NCBI GenBank assembly: GCA_003171335.1
Contig: PMYD01000004.1
Location: forward strand, 1 to 35,224
Length of the DNA stretch: 35,224 nt
From: Phycisphaerales bacterium
Lineage (GTDB): Bacteria; Planctomycetota; Phycisphaerae; SM23-33; FEN-1343
Direction of reading: 5' to 3'
The notes beneath the pieces were generated by a model. The model was given only the letters and a program-made list of their open reading frames with translations. It ran no database searches and had not been told where the DNA came from. The first letter of the stretch is position 1. The number at the start of each line of letters is the position of its first letter. The translations under genes were made by a program, and so were the position numbers. Positions 7,280 through 14,864 of this stretch are shown one piece after another.

Positions 7280-8554
7280 ATGATCGACATCAAGGACCTG
7301 CGGGCCAACCCCGACAAGTACATCCAGGCCGCCCGAGCCAAGCGGATCGACGTGGACATCGCGGCGATCCTCCAGCTCGATGAGCGGGTGATGGGCCTGG
7401 CCCGCTCGGTCCAGGAAGCCCGCACCGCCCAGAACGCCGCCGGCAAGAGCATCGCCAAGCTCCAGGGCGCGGAAAAGCAGGCCGCCATCGCCCAGATGGC
7501 CGAGATCAAGGCCCGCCAGAAGGCCGACAGTGACGCGATGGCGGAACTGGAGCCCAAGTTGAAGGACCTGCTGTTGGTGGTGCCCCAGCCGCCGGCCGCC
7601 GATGTGCCGCCGGGCAAAGATGAGACGGAGAATGTCGAGGTCCGCCGCATCGGCCAGGTGCGCAAGTTCGAGTTTGAGCCCAAGGACCATATTCAACTCG
7701 GCGAGGCCCTGGGCATCATCGATGTGCCGCGCGGCGTGAAGCTGGCCGGCACGCGGAACTATATCCTCAAGGGCGACGGCGCACTGCTGCACCAGGCCGT
7801 TTTGCGGCTGGCCCAGGACCTTCTGGTCTCGCGCGGCTACACGCCGCTGACCGTGCCGGTGCTGGTCCGCGAGGAGGTCATGTACGGCACGGGTTACTTC
7901 CCGCTCGGCCGCGACCAGGCGTACCTGTGCGAGCGGGATGGGTTATCCCTGGTCGGCACGGCCGAGGTGCCCACGACCGCCCTGCACAGCGATGAGGTGC
8001 TGGAAGAGGCCGAACTGCCGAAGAAATATTGCGCCCTGAGCACGTGCTTCCGCCGCGAGGCCGGCGCGGCCGGCAAGGACACGTACGGCCTGTACCGCAT
8101 CCACCTGTTCGACAAGGTCGAGCAGGTGATCGTCGGCCGCAACGACGAGCAGGCCTCCATCGAATCCCACCGCGAGATCCTCCAGAACGCCGAGGACATC
8201 CTGGCGGCTTTGGAGCTGCCCTACCGCGTGGTCAACGTGTGCACCGGGGACCTGGGGTTGGGGCAGGTGCAGAAGTTCGACCTGGAGACCTGGATGCCCA
8301 GCCGCGGCGGCTACGGCGAGACGCACTCGGCCAGCCGCTTCGGCGAATTCCAGGCCCGCCGGCTGAACCTGCGCTACCGCGACAGCGAAGGCAAAATGCG
8401 CTTCTGCCACACGCTGAACAACACCGCCATCGCCAGCCCGCGGATTTTGATCCCCATCCTGGAGATTTACCAGAACGCCGATGGCAGCGTGATGATCCCG
8501 CCGGCCCTGCGGCCGTATATGAATGGGAAGAGTAAGATCGAGTCGTCGAAGTAG
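7280..8554 (+). CDS. serS: Seryl-tRNA synthetase
   Basis: A 424-residue class II aminoacyl-tRNA synthetase that charges tRNA-Ser (and tRNA-Sec, if present) with serine in the cytoplasm. Residues 1-105 form the long antiparallel coiled-coil arm that holds the tRNA (MIDIKDLRANPDKY start, then heptad-like charged helices). The catalytic core has motif 2 around residue 257 (FRREAGAAGKDTYGLYRIHLFDKVE) and motif 3 near 400-414 (PPALRPYM). The active-site strand reads GETHSASRFGEFQARR, where many SerRS have E(I/V)SS.S...FQARR; this is a variant but not a loss. Length is normal. An AAGGAG ribosome site lies 7 nt before the ATG. It is flanked by repeats on both sides and appears monocistronic. Confidence 0.97.
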   Translation: MIDIKDLRANPDKYIQAARAKRIDVDIAAILQLDERVMGLARSVQEARTAQNAAGKSIAKLQGAEKQAAIAQMAEIKARQKADSDAMAELEPKLKDLLLVVPQPPAADVPPGKDETENVEVRRIGQVRKFEFEPKDHIQLGEALGIIDVPRGVKLAGTRNYILKGDGALLHQAVLRLAQDLLVSRGYTPLTVPVLVREEVMYGTGYFPLGRDQAYLCERDGLSLVGTAEVPTTALHSDEVLEEAELPKKYCALSTCFRREAGAAGKDTYGLYRIHLFDKVEQVIVGRNDEQASIESHREILQNAEDILAALELPYRVVNVCTGDLGLGQVQKFDLETWMPSRGGYGETHSASRFGEFQARRLNLRYRDSEGKMRFCHTLNNTAIASPRILIPILEIYQNADGSVMIPPALRPYMNGKSKIESSK

Positions 8555-8561
8555 GAACATA

Positions 8562-8680
8562 AGCGAACGAAGAGAACACAAAGACCACGAAGATCACGAA
8601 GAACACAAAGTAAGAGAGTAAAAAGAGCAAAAGGTCTTTCTTCGTGTCCTTTGTGATCTTTGTGCTCTTTGTGATCCGCC
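8562..8680. repeat. Inverted repeat with CACGAAGAT-word arms, copy 1
   Basis: The left arm (about 8562-8610) is made of 9-nt words like CACAAAGAC, CACGAAGAT and CACGAAGAA. The right arm (about 8634-8680) is the inverted set (CTTTGTGATCTTTGTGCTC). The core is A-rich (8611-8633). A second copy is at 13549-13683. It fills the serS-aroF gap. Confidence 0.85.
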
Positions 8681-8720
8681 TTTGCGTGCGGAGTGACTGA
8701 CCGGCAGAAGGAGTTGCCTC

Positions 8721-9740
8721 ATGATCGTGGTAATGAAACCCGGCGCGACCAAGGCCCAGGTGCAGCACGTGATCGACCTGGTGCGCGAGTTTGGGCTCAA
8801 GGATCACGCCATCGTCGGCACCGACCGCACGGTCATCGCCTGCATCGGCGACAAGCGCGCGGTGGACAAGGGCGCGCTGGAAAACGCCCCGATGGTGGAG
8901 AAAATCGTGCCCATTCTGGCCCCATACAAGATGGCCAGCCGCGAGGTGCGCCGCGAGCGGACGCAGATTTCGTTTGGGCCATCCGGCGCCGTGCTGGGCG
9001 GTCCCAAAGTCGGCGTCATCGCCGGGCCCTGCTCCGTCGAGAGCCGCGAGCAACTGCTGGAGACCGCGCACGCCGTGAAGGAGGCTGGCGCGATGGCCCT
9101 GCGCGGCGGCGCGTGGAAGCCCCGCACCAGCCCGTACGCCTTCCAAGGCCTGCACGCCAAGGGGCTGGAGATCCTGGCCGAGGCCCGCCAGCAGACCGGG
9201 CTGGCCATCGTGACGGAGGTTTTAAGCGCCGAGACCATCGACGTGGTCACCGAGTTCGCCGACGTGCTCCAGATCGGCGCCCGCAACATGCAGCACTACC
9301 CGCTGCTGGAGGCCGTCGGCCGCTGCGGCAAGCCGGTCATTCTGAAGCGCGGGCCCTCCAGCACCATGGAGGAGTTCCTGCTGGCCGCCGAGTACATCAT
9401 CAACGCGGGCAACCCGCAGGTGATCCTGTGCGAGCGCGGCATCCGCACGTTTGAGGACTATGTCCGCAACACGCTGCCCCTGGCGATCGTGCCGGCCCTG
9501 CACGAGCAGACGCACCTGCCGGTGCTGGTGGATCCCTCGCACGGCACCGGCCATGCGGCGTACGTGGCGCCCATGAGCCTGGCCGCCGTCGCCGCCGGCG
9601 CTGATGGGCTGTTGATTGAGGTCCACCGCGACCCCGAGCATGCCATCACCGATGCGGCCCAGCAGATCAACCACCACGCTTTTAGCGCCATGATGAAGAG
9701 AGTGAAGGCAGTGGCCGAAGCAGTCGGTCGAGAAGCATGA
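8721..9740 (+). CDS. aroF: 3-deoxy-7-phosphoheptulonate synthase (DAHP synthase, type I-beta)
   Basis: A 339-residue enzyme that condenses phosphoenolpyruvate and erythrose 4-phosphate, the first step of aromatic amino-acid synthesis. Residues 1-75 are the ferredoxin-like N-terminal regulatory domain typical of the Thermotoga-type enzyme. The barrel begins near 90 and shows AGPCSVES (101-108, with metal-ligand Cys104), KPRTSPYAFQG (133-143), KRGPSST (209-215) and DPSHGTG (271-277). The length fits the subfamily. A ribosome site (AAGGAG) precedes the ATG. The feedback inhibitor cannot be read from sequence alone. It sits between two inverted repeats and looks monocistronic. Confidence 0.95.
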   Translation: MIVVMKPGATKAQVQHVIDLVREFGLKDHAIVGTDRTVIACIGDKRAVDKGALENAPMVEKIVPILAPYKMASREVRRERTQISFGPSGAVLGGPKVGVIAGPCSVESREQLLETAHAVKEAGAMALRGGAWKPRTSPYAFQGLHAKGLEILAEARQQTGLAIVTEVLSAETIDVVTEFADVLQIGARNMQHYPLLEAVGRCGKPVILKRGPSSTMEEFLLAAEYIINAGNPQVILCERGIRTFEDYVRNTLPLAIVPALHEQTHLPVLVDPSHGTGHAAYVAPMSLAAVAAGADGLLIEVHRDPEHAITDAAQQINHHAFSAMMKRVKAVAEAVGREA

Positions 9741-9748
9741 AGAAAGAC

Positions 9749-9911
9749 AAATCCCAAATTCCAAATCCCAAATCCCAAACAAGCACCAAATCCCAAATTC
9801 CAAACGGGGACGGAAACATCTGACCGCCATCGGCAGGCCTTTTGCTCCCCTTTGGATTTTGGTGCTTGGGATTTGTTTGGGATTTGGGATTTGGAATTTG
9901 GGATTTCCGCC
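9749..9911. repeat. Inverted repeat with AAATCCC/AAATTCC word arms, copy 2
   Basis: The left arm (9749-9804) and right arm (9851-9911) are built from the same words as the copy at 4264-4416, including the shared CAAGCACCAA interruption and the terminal TCCGCC. The core (9805-9850) has a different sequence from copy 1. So arms and their ends are conserved while the core is not. Confidence 0.85.
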
Positions 9912-9942
9912 AGCCTTTCGGAGTTGCTAAACTGCCAAGGCA

Positions 9943-10683
9943 ATGTCTCCAAAATCAAAAAAGAGCTATGTCCCCAAACGCCTCGGCCGGCGGGCCGACC
10001 AGATGCGGCCGGTGAAGCTGGAGCTGGACTACATTCCCACCGCCGACGGCAGTTGCCTGATCTCGTTCGGCCGCACGCGGGTGATTTGTACGGCCAGCAT
10101 CACGCCCGGCGTGCCGCCGTGGATGGCCGGCAGCGGCCGCGGCTGGGTGACCGCCGAGTACGGCATGCTGCCCGCCAGCACCTCGCAGCGCAAGAGCCGG
10201 CCCATCGGTGGTAAACCTGACGGCCGCGGCACGGAGATCCAGCGGCTCATCGGCCGCGTGCTCCGCGGCGCGGTACGGACCGACCGGCTGGGCGAGAACA
10301 CGATCTACCTCGACTGCGACGTGATCACCGCCGACGGCGGCACGCGCACCGCCGCCATCACCGGGGCGTATATCGCCCTGGCGCGGGCACTGGCGGCCGG
10401 CAAGGCCGATGGGCGAATTCCGGGTTCCGCGCTGGCCGGCAGCGTCGCCGCCGTGAGCGTGGGCATCGTGGATGGCCGCTGCCTGTTGGACCTGGACTAC
10501 TCCGAGGACAGTCGGGCCCAGGTGGATATGAACGTCGCCATGACCGCCGCCGGCCGTTTTGTCGAGGTGCAGGCCTCGGCCGAGCGCGCGGCCTTCACCC
10601 AGGATGAGCTCTCCTCCCTGCTTCGCCTGGCCCGCCGCGGCTGTCGGCAGTTGGCACAGATTCAGCGCCAGGCCATAAAATGA
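9943..10683 (+). CDS. rph: Ribonuclease PH
   Basis: A 246-residue phosphorolytic 3'-5' exoribonuclease that trims tRNA 3' ends and takes part in rRNA processing. The family signature is clear: GRRADQMRPVKLE near the start, EGS-like DGSCLISFGRTRVICTASI, the phosphate-binding stretch GRGTEIQRLIGRVLRG, LDCDVITADGGTRTAAITGAY and the C-terminal VEVQASAERAAFTQDELSSLL. The N-terminus has about 10 extra residues (SPKSKKSYVP) relative to typical RNase PH. The upstream ribosome site is only AAGG, 4-5 nt away, but no better start exists. It overlaps the next gene by 4 nt (ATGA), forming an rph-lipoprotein-rdgB operon. Confidence 0.95.
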   Translation: MSPKSKKSYVPKRLGRRADQMRPVKLELDYIPTADGSCLISFGRTRVICTASITPGVPPWMAGSGRGWVTAEYGMLPASTSQRKSRPIGGKPDGRGTEIQRLIGRVLRGAVRTDRLGENTIYLDCDVITADGGTRTAAITGAYIALARALAAGKADGRIPGSALAGSVAAVSVGIVDGRCLLDLDYSEDSRAQVDMNVAMTAAGRFVEVQASAERAAFTQDELSSLLRLARRGCRQLAQIQRQAIK

Positions 10684-11693
10684 GACCACAAACGATGCAA
10701 ATGAAAACGACATTTGCCCTGTTGTTCATTCTTCCGCTCCTGTCGTTCCTGCTTGCCGGCTGCGACCTGGGCGGCTCGTCCGAATCCCCCGCCGTGAGCA
10801 ACGCCGCCGCGCCCAAGCCGGCGGCGCCGGCCGCCGAAGCCTTTGGCCGGCCCACGTTTTCCACCGCCGCCCGCAAGACGGATACCACCTACACCGTCAT
10901 GATGCGCGTCTTCACCGGCGCCGACCACGCCCACGAAGCGGCCCAGTGGCGCGATGAACTGTCCACCGCCCTGGGCTGGAAGGGCCTTACCGTCGTCACG
11001 CAGGATGAATTCAGCGTGTTGTACTGGGGCCAGTTCAACTCCATGAACGCCGCCGCCAGCACGCTGGCCAAGGCCAAGGCGTATCGCGACCAGCGCGGCC
11101 ACCCGCACTTTACCAACGCCTCGATCACCATCCTGCCCGGCAGCGACACCGAGCAGCCGGAATGGGAAGTGCACAACTGCACCGGCCGCTACACGCTGCT
11201 CGTGGCTGATTTCCAGAATGTGCCGGAGGAGGGTTACGTCGGCCGCATGGAGGATGCCGTGGCGTTCTGCCGCGAGCTTCGCGCCAAGGGGTATGAAGCG
11301 TACTACTATCACGGCATCAGCGCTTCGAGCGTAACCATCGGCTCGTTCGGTCCCGACGCCCTCCGCACGCAGAAGCAGGTGGTGCGCGATCCCAACGGCA
11401 TCGAGCGGCCGCTGACGGTGGACCAGACCGTGGTCGTCGACCCGGCCCTTCAGAACTTGGAAAAGCAGTTCCCCCACCGGCTGTGGAACCTGCGCGAGGT
11501 GCGTAACAAGGTCAAGGCCCCCAATGGCCAGGTGATCCGCCAGGCCATTCAGGCCAGCCTGCCGGTGAATGTGCCGCACGGCAATGAATCGCCCGCGCCT
11601 CACAGCGCGGGAAGCACGCTGTCCCGCCCCGCCGGAACCGCCCAGCCCAGCCCCGCCGCACCGCCCCCGCCCAGCGAGCGCAAGGGGCCATGA
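10680..11693 (+). CDS. Lipoprotein with tandem SPOR-like domains
   Basis: A 337-residue predicted lipoprotein. The signal peptide ends in a lipobox LLAGC with the acylated Cys28; ATGs at 10695 and 10701 are equally good starts, and 10680 is chosen for the ATGA overlap with rph. After a linker, residues about 62-140 (YTVMMRVFTG...QFNSMNAAASTLAKAKAY) and about 160-235 (YTLLVADFQN...AVAFCRELRAKGYEAYYYH) each read like a SPOR-type fold, with the opening strand, a helix and a return strand. SPOR domains bind denuded peptidoglycan at division sites; that function is inferred. The tail is Pro/Ser/Ala-rich. It overlaps rdgB by 4 nt. This operon partner is unusual for rph and rdgB, which more often adjoin each other directly. 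Confidence 0.75.
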   Translation: MRPQTMQMKTTFALLFILPLLSFLLAGCDLGGSSESPAVSNAAAPKPAAPAAEAFGRPTFSTAARKTDTTYTVMMRVFTGADHAHEAAQWRDELSTALGWKGLTVVTQDEFSVLYWGQFNSMNAAASTLAKAKAYRDQRGHPHFTNASITILPGSDTEQPEWEVHNCTGRYTLLVADFQNVPEEGYVGRMEDAVAFCRELRAKGYEAYYYHGISASSVTIGSFGPDALRTQKQVVRDPNGIERPLTVDQTVVVDPALQNLEKQFPHRLWNLREVRNKVKAPNGQVIRQAIQASLPVNVPHGNESPAPHSAGSTLSRPAGTAQPSPAAPPPPSERKGP

Positions 11694-12340
11694 TGCCCCT
11701 CGAGCGCATACTTGTCCTGGCCACGGGCAACCCGGCGAAGGTGCGCGAGATCCGCGCGGTGCTGAAGGACCTGCCGCTAAAGGTGCTCTCGCTGGCCGAC
11801 CTGCCCTCCGTGGCCGAGCCCGAGGAAACCGGCGCCACCTTCGCCGACAACGCCCGCGCCAAGGCGCTCTACTACGCCCGCGCTACCGGCCGCTGGTGCC
11901 TGGCCGATGACAGCGGCCTGATCGTCGATTCCCTGGGCGGTGAGCCCGGCGTCCACAGCGCCCGCTACGCCGCCGATGAGCTGCCCGCCGGCTCGCCGCG
12001 CGCGGTGATCGATGCGGCCAACAACCGCAAGCTGCTTCGCGAGCTTGCTGAGGTGGAAGATGCCCGCCGCACGGCGCGGTTTGTCTGTCATCTGGCGATG
12101 GCGGATCCCCAGCGCATCGTTGTGGAAGCCACCGGCATGATCGAAGGCCGCATCGGCCACGTGCCGGCCGGCCAAAACGGTTTTGGCTACGACCCGCTTT
12201 TCCTCGTCGACGACCTGGGCCGCACGACCGCCCAGCTTGAGAGCGAGCACAAGAATTCCATCAGCCACCGGGGCAAGGCGACTAGGGAGTTTGCGGAGAA
12301 GCTCAGGCGGATGCTCTCCGGGAGCCCGCAGGGCGACTGA
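11690..12340 (+). CDS. rdgB: XTP/dITP diphosphatase (Ham1/RdgB family)
   Basis: A 216-residue house-cleaning nucleotide pyrophosphatase that hydrolyses dITP, XTP and ITP to monophosphates and keeps deaminated purines out of nucleic acids. Family motifs: ATGNPAKVREI (11-21), LADDSGL (71-77), NGFGYDPLF (163-171) and SISHRGKA (190-197). The ATG at 11690 overlaps the lipoprotein stop (ATGA) and follows AAGGGG; a second ATG follows immediately. The last residues, SGSPQGD, and the stop codon at 12338-12340 are encoded inside the left arm of a 41-bp inverted repeat, so the natural C-terminus may have been replaced by repeat sequence. Confidence 0.95.
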   Translation: MMPLERILVLATGNPAKVREIRAVLKDLPLKVLSLADLPSVAEPEETGATFADNARAKALYYARATGRWCLADDSGLIVDSLGGEPGVHSARYAADELPAGSPRAVIDAANNRKLLRELAEVEDARRTARFVCHLAMADPQRIVVEATGMIEGRIGHVPAGQNGFGYDPLFLVDDLGRTTAQLESEHKNSISHRGKATREFAEKLRRMLSGSPQGD

Positions 12341-12573
12341 GAGTAGCCCCAGGTGCTGGGCGATGCGAGCGAAGCGAGCAGCGACCGAGCCTGGGGAAAG
12401 ATGCGGGATTATCTTTGGAGCCCGCAGGGCGATTGAGCCGTTGTGTGCCGCTCAATCGCCCTGCGGGCTCCAAGATTCGATTGCGGCTCGATTCCCCCAG
12501 GCTTGACTCTCGCTCGCTGCGCTCGCTCCAGTCAGCGCCAGGGGCTACTCTCAGTCGCCCTGCGGGCTCCCGG
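12318..12573. repeat. Nested inverted repeat built on an AGCCCGCAGGGCGA motif
   Basis: The outer arms are 12318-12358 and 12533-12573, 41 nt with two mismatches. The inner arms are about 12415-12438 and 12450-12474 (loop 11 nt). Between them, GCGAGCGAAGCGAGC-type sequence (12364-12380) faces its inverted partner (12510-12527), and GCCTGGGG faces CCCCAGGC. The motif GGAGCCCGCAGGGCGAYTGA therefore occurs four times, two per strand. The rest of the 12341-12698 gap holds only the hairpin listed next. Confidence 0.9.
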
Positions 12574-12636
12574 CGGAAAAGGAACCAAGGCACCTAGAAG
12601 GCATGTCCCCCAATCTGTAAGCTTGTTCTGATGACG

Positions 12637-12662
12637 CGTGGCTGCGAAAAGATGCAGCCACG
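12637..12662. terminator. Hairpin between convergent genes, possible bidirectional terminator
   Basis: CGTGGCTGC (12637-12645) pairs with GCAGCCACG (12654-12662) across an 8-nt loop. It sits between the ends of rdgB and the minus-strand gene at 12699. It lacks a clear T run on the plus strand, so terminator function is inferred from position. Confidence 0.45.
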
Positions 12663-12698
12663 GCACCCGCCCTCCAGGCTCGCAAATCGCCAATCGCC

Positions 12699-13445
12699 CT
12701 ACCGCCCCGACGCTATGGCCGCGGCCACGGGGCTGATGATCTTGGGGATGACGATCCGCTGCGTCAGGTCCATGGCCGTGGCGACCTGGCGATCGAAGGA
12801 TTCCTGCATGCTGAATCGCTTCCCCGGCGCCGGATAAGCGCGGACGGTGAAGTAGATGCTGATCGGTTCATCGTCGTAGTTGCCCGTGCGCACCTGGTAG
12901 CTGTTGCCGCGGGTCTCCAGCGACAGCCGGGCCTGGAGGTAGCACTCGCGGTCCAGGGCCACGATGAAGCTGGGCTCAAAGCCTAAGGGGGCCATCTCGC
13001 CCGACTCGGTCAAGGCGGCCAGGGCCGAGCCGCCCAGGAGCGCATCGGTCACGATGGCATCACGGTTGCCGCGGTAGTCCAGGTTGAAGCCGAAGACCAC
13101 GTCGAGGCACTCGACATCCAGCGGCGAGACGCCCAGGTAGTACGTGCACCGGTCGAGAATCCAGCGGTGCTGGGCGACGGCCGCCTCGAGGGTCGACGGG
13201 TTGAAAAAGCCCGTCGACAGCCGCCGCGAGTCCAGCTCCATCCAGCGGTAGCTGCCGCGGTCGCGGTCGCCTTCCAGCACGAATTCCCCGCCTTCGCGCT
13301 GGTAAAACGCGCCCATCTCGGGGAACTGCTTCTGGCAGGCCTCGCAGAACTGCAAAATCGTCTCGCGGCTGTCGGGCAGCGGCAGCGACGTCTGGAGGTC
13401 CACGTTCATAAAGAAATCATCGCTGAATGAGTCGAACTCGCTCAT
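12699..13445 (-). CDS. Conserved-looking hypothetical protein
   Basis: A 248-residue acidic protein that I do not recognise. It starts MSEFDSFSDDFFMNVDLQTSLPLPDSRETILQF and has well-formed alpha/beta character with Trp and Tyr at regular places (YRWMELDSRRLSTGFFNP; HRWILDRCTYYLGVSPLDVECLDVVFGFNLDYRGNRDAIV). No signal peptide, membrane segment or catalytic motif is evident, and the composition suggests a soluble cytoplasmic protein. The reading frame is convincing by codon use and by the lack of low-complexity sequence. The ATG at 13443-13445 has GGAGG about 17 nt upstream, a poor spacing. A minus-strand TATAAT lies at 13516-13521. The tail (VIPKIISPVAAAIASGR) is hydrophobic but short. Confidence 0.75.
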   Translation of the reverse strand: MSEFDSFSDDFFMNVDLQTSLPLPDSRETILQFCEACQKQFPEMGAFYQREGGEFVLEGDRDRGSYRWMELDSRRLSTGFFNPSTLEAAVAQHRWILDRCTYYLGVSPLDVECLDVVFGFNLDYRGNRDAIVTDALLGGSALAALTESGEMAPLGFEPSFIVALDRECYLQARLSLETRGNSYQVRTGNYDDEPISIYFTVRAYPAPGKRFSMQESFDRQVATAMDLTQRIVIPKIISPVAAAIASGR

Positions 13446-13515
13446 GGATAAATTCTCGCATTACCTCCAGGGCCAGTCGCCGCCGGCCCGAGGCATAAAG
13501 GGCACGTAATCCCGC

Positions 13516-13521
13516 ATTATA
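13516..13521 (-). promoter_or_regulatory. -10-like box for the 12699-13445 gene
   Basis: Read on the minus strand this is TATAAT, 71 nt before the start codon. The -35 position (about 13539-13544, TTTTCC on the minus strand) is weak and abuts an arm of the CACGAAGAT repeat. Confidence 0.35.
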
Positions 13522-13548
13522 CGGTAATCTGGCCGCGTGGAAAAGCCT

Positions 13549-13683
13549 GAACACAAAGACCACAAAGATCGCGAAGAACACGAAGAAGGCAGAAGAGTAA
13601 AAGCAAGGCGGGATCCTGCCCGGCCTTTAACTCTCTCTTTCTTTGTGTCCTTCGTGACTTTCGTCGTCTTTGTGTTCTCTTTC
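13549..13683. repeat. Inverted repeat with CACGAAGAT-word arms, copy 2
   Basis: The left arm (13549-13588) is ACACAAAGACCACAAAGATC-type sequence. The right arm (about 13634-13683) is the inverted version (TTTGTGTCCTTCGTGACTTT). The core includes GGCGGGATCCTGCCCGGCC, itself a hairpin. The right arm stops 1-2 nt from the stop codon of the serine acetyltransferase gene. Confidence 0.85.
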
Positions 13684-13684
13684 T

Positions 13685-14623
13685 TTACGGCTTCTTCTTT
13701 CGCTTGGGCCGCGTCTGCGTCTGCGGCGCAGCGCTCACCAGCGAGTCGGCGGTCACCGAGCTGGTGATGAACGTATTGCCGCCAACGGTCACGCCGCTGC
13801 CGATGACCGTTTCGCCGCCCAGGATCGTGGCGTTGGCGTACACGGTCACGTTGTCGGCCAGCGTCGGGTGGCGTTTGTGGCCGCGAATGGCCCGCCCTCG
13901 CTCATCCTTAGGGATGGACAAGGCCCCGAGCGTGACGCCCTGGTAGAGCTTCACGTTCTCGCCGATGACCGTCGTCTCGCCCACGACCACGCCGGTGCCG
14001 TGGTCGATGAAGAAGCGCTTGCCGATGTGCGCCCCGGGGTGCAGGTCCACGCCGGTGATGCTGTGGGCGTGCTCGGTCATGATGCGCGGCATCAGCGGCA
14101 CGCCCAGCTCGTGCAGGGCATGGGCGATGCGGTACACCATCACCGCGCGAAAGCCGGGATAGCAGAAGATGATCTCGTCGAAGCTCTTGGCCGCCGGGTC
14201 GCCGTCGTACGCCGCCTCGACATCCAGCACCAGCATATCGCGAAGCTCGGGCAGTTGGCCGATGAAGGCCTCCACCTTCGTGCCGCTCTCCTGCCGGCAG
14301 CCGGCCGGCGAGCGCGAGCTGTGCGCGGGGCTCTCCCCGCTGTGGTGGTAGCACAGGCAGCGGAAAACCTCCTCTTCCAGCCGGCGGCGAAGGACCGCCA
14401 GCACCTGCCCCACGTGGTAGCGGATGTTCTCGGCGCTCAGCCCGGTTTCCCCGAAATAGCCTGGAAACAGCACGCCGAAGCACAGGTGCAGAATCTCGAT
14501 GGCCTCCTCGCGGCTGGGGGCCACCGGCCCGCCCACGCGGTACGTTTCCGGCTGGCGGGCGTACGCCGCCAGCATCGATTCGACGGCCGCATCCAGCCGG
14601 CCGTTGGCATTCTCCTGGGCCAT
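13685..14623 (-). CDS. cysE: Serine O-acetyltransferase (EpsC/CysE type)
   Basis: A 312-residue enzyme that should acetylate L-serine with acetyl-CoA to O-acetylserine, the precursor of cysteine. The N-terminal half is helical (EILHLCFGVLFPGYFGETG, YHVGQVLAVLRRRLEEEVFRC), as in the longer EpsC-like serine acetyltransferases. The C-terminal half is the left-handed beta-helix of hexapeptide repeats, with TGVDLHPGAHIGKRFFIDHGTGVVVGETTVIG, LYQGVTLGAL, KRHPTLADNVTVYANATILGG and GSGVTVGGNTFI, including the catalytic His-Asp region (FIDHGTGVVVG). The tail is Lys/Arg-rich (TQTRPKRKKKP), unusual for the family. The ATG at 14621-14623 follows AAGGAG by 7 nt; a TTG two codons upstream is less likely. 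No cysK is adjacent. Confidence 0.92.
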   Translation of the reverse strand: MAQENANGRLDAAVESMLAAYARQPETYRVGGPVAPSREEAIEILHLCFGVLFPGYFGETGLSAENIRYHVGQVLAVLRRRLEEEVFRCLCYHHSGESPAHSSRSPAGCRQESGTKVEAFIGQLPELRDMLVLDVEAAYDGDPAAKSFDEIIFCYPGFRAVMVYRIAHALHELGVPLMPRIMTEHAHSITGVDLHPGAHIGKRFFIDHGTGVVVGETTVIGENVKLYQGVTLGALSIPKDERGRAIRGHKRHPTLADNVTVYANATILGGETVIGSGVTVGGNTFITSSVTADSLVSAAPQTQTRPKRKKKP

Positions 14624-14707
14624 GGGCAAACTCCTTCAACGGAAGTCCCCTATTGTACATGCGGGCGGCGGCGATTCCAGCGTGGCCTCCTGGTGGCGTG
14701 GCCTCTT

Positions 14708-14852
14708 GGTGGCATGCCCTCACGCCGCGGGCCGCCCTGGAGGCCGAGGCGGGTGGGCATGAGTTGCGCGAGGAAGGGTACATCGTGCAAGAAAGCCCAT
14801 GCCCACCCGCCGGCCTTCGCTGTCGCTTCGGCCGGCGTGAGGGCATGCCACC
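14708..14852. repeat. Nested inverted repeat with GGTGGCATGCCCTCACGCCG arms
   Basis: Perfect 20-nt outer arms lie at 14708-14727 and 14833-14852. Inner 11-nt arms GGGTGGGCATG (14751-14761) and CATGCCCACCC (14798-14808) are nested inside. The element sits between the 3' end of the ABC gene and the 5' end of cysE, both on the minus strand. GTGGCCTC-type direct repeats lie just outside (14681-14705). Confidence 0.85.
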
Positions 14853-14864
14853 TAAGACGATATG

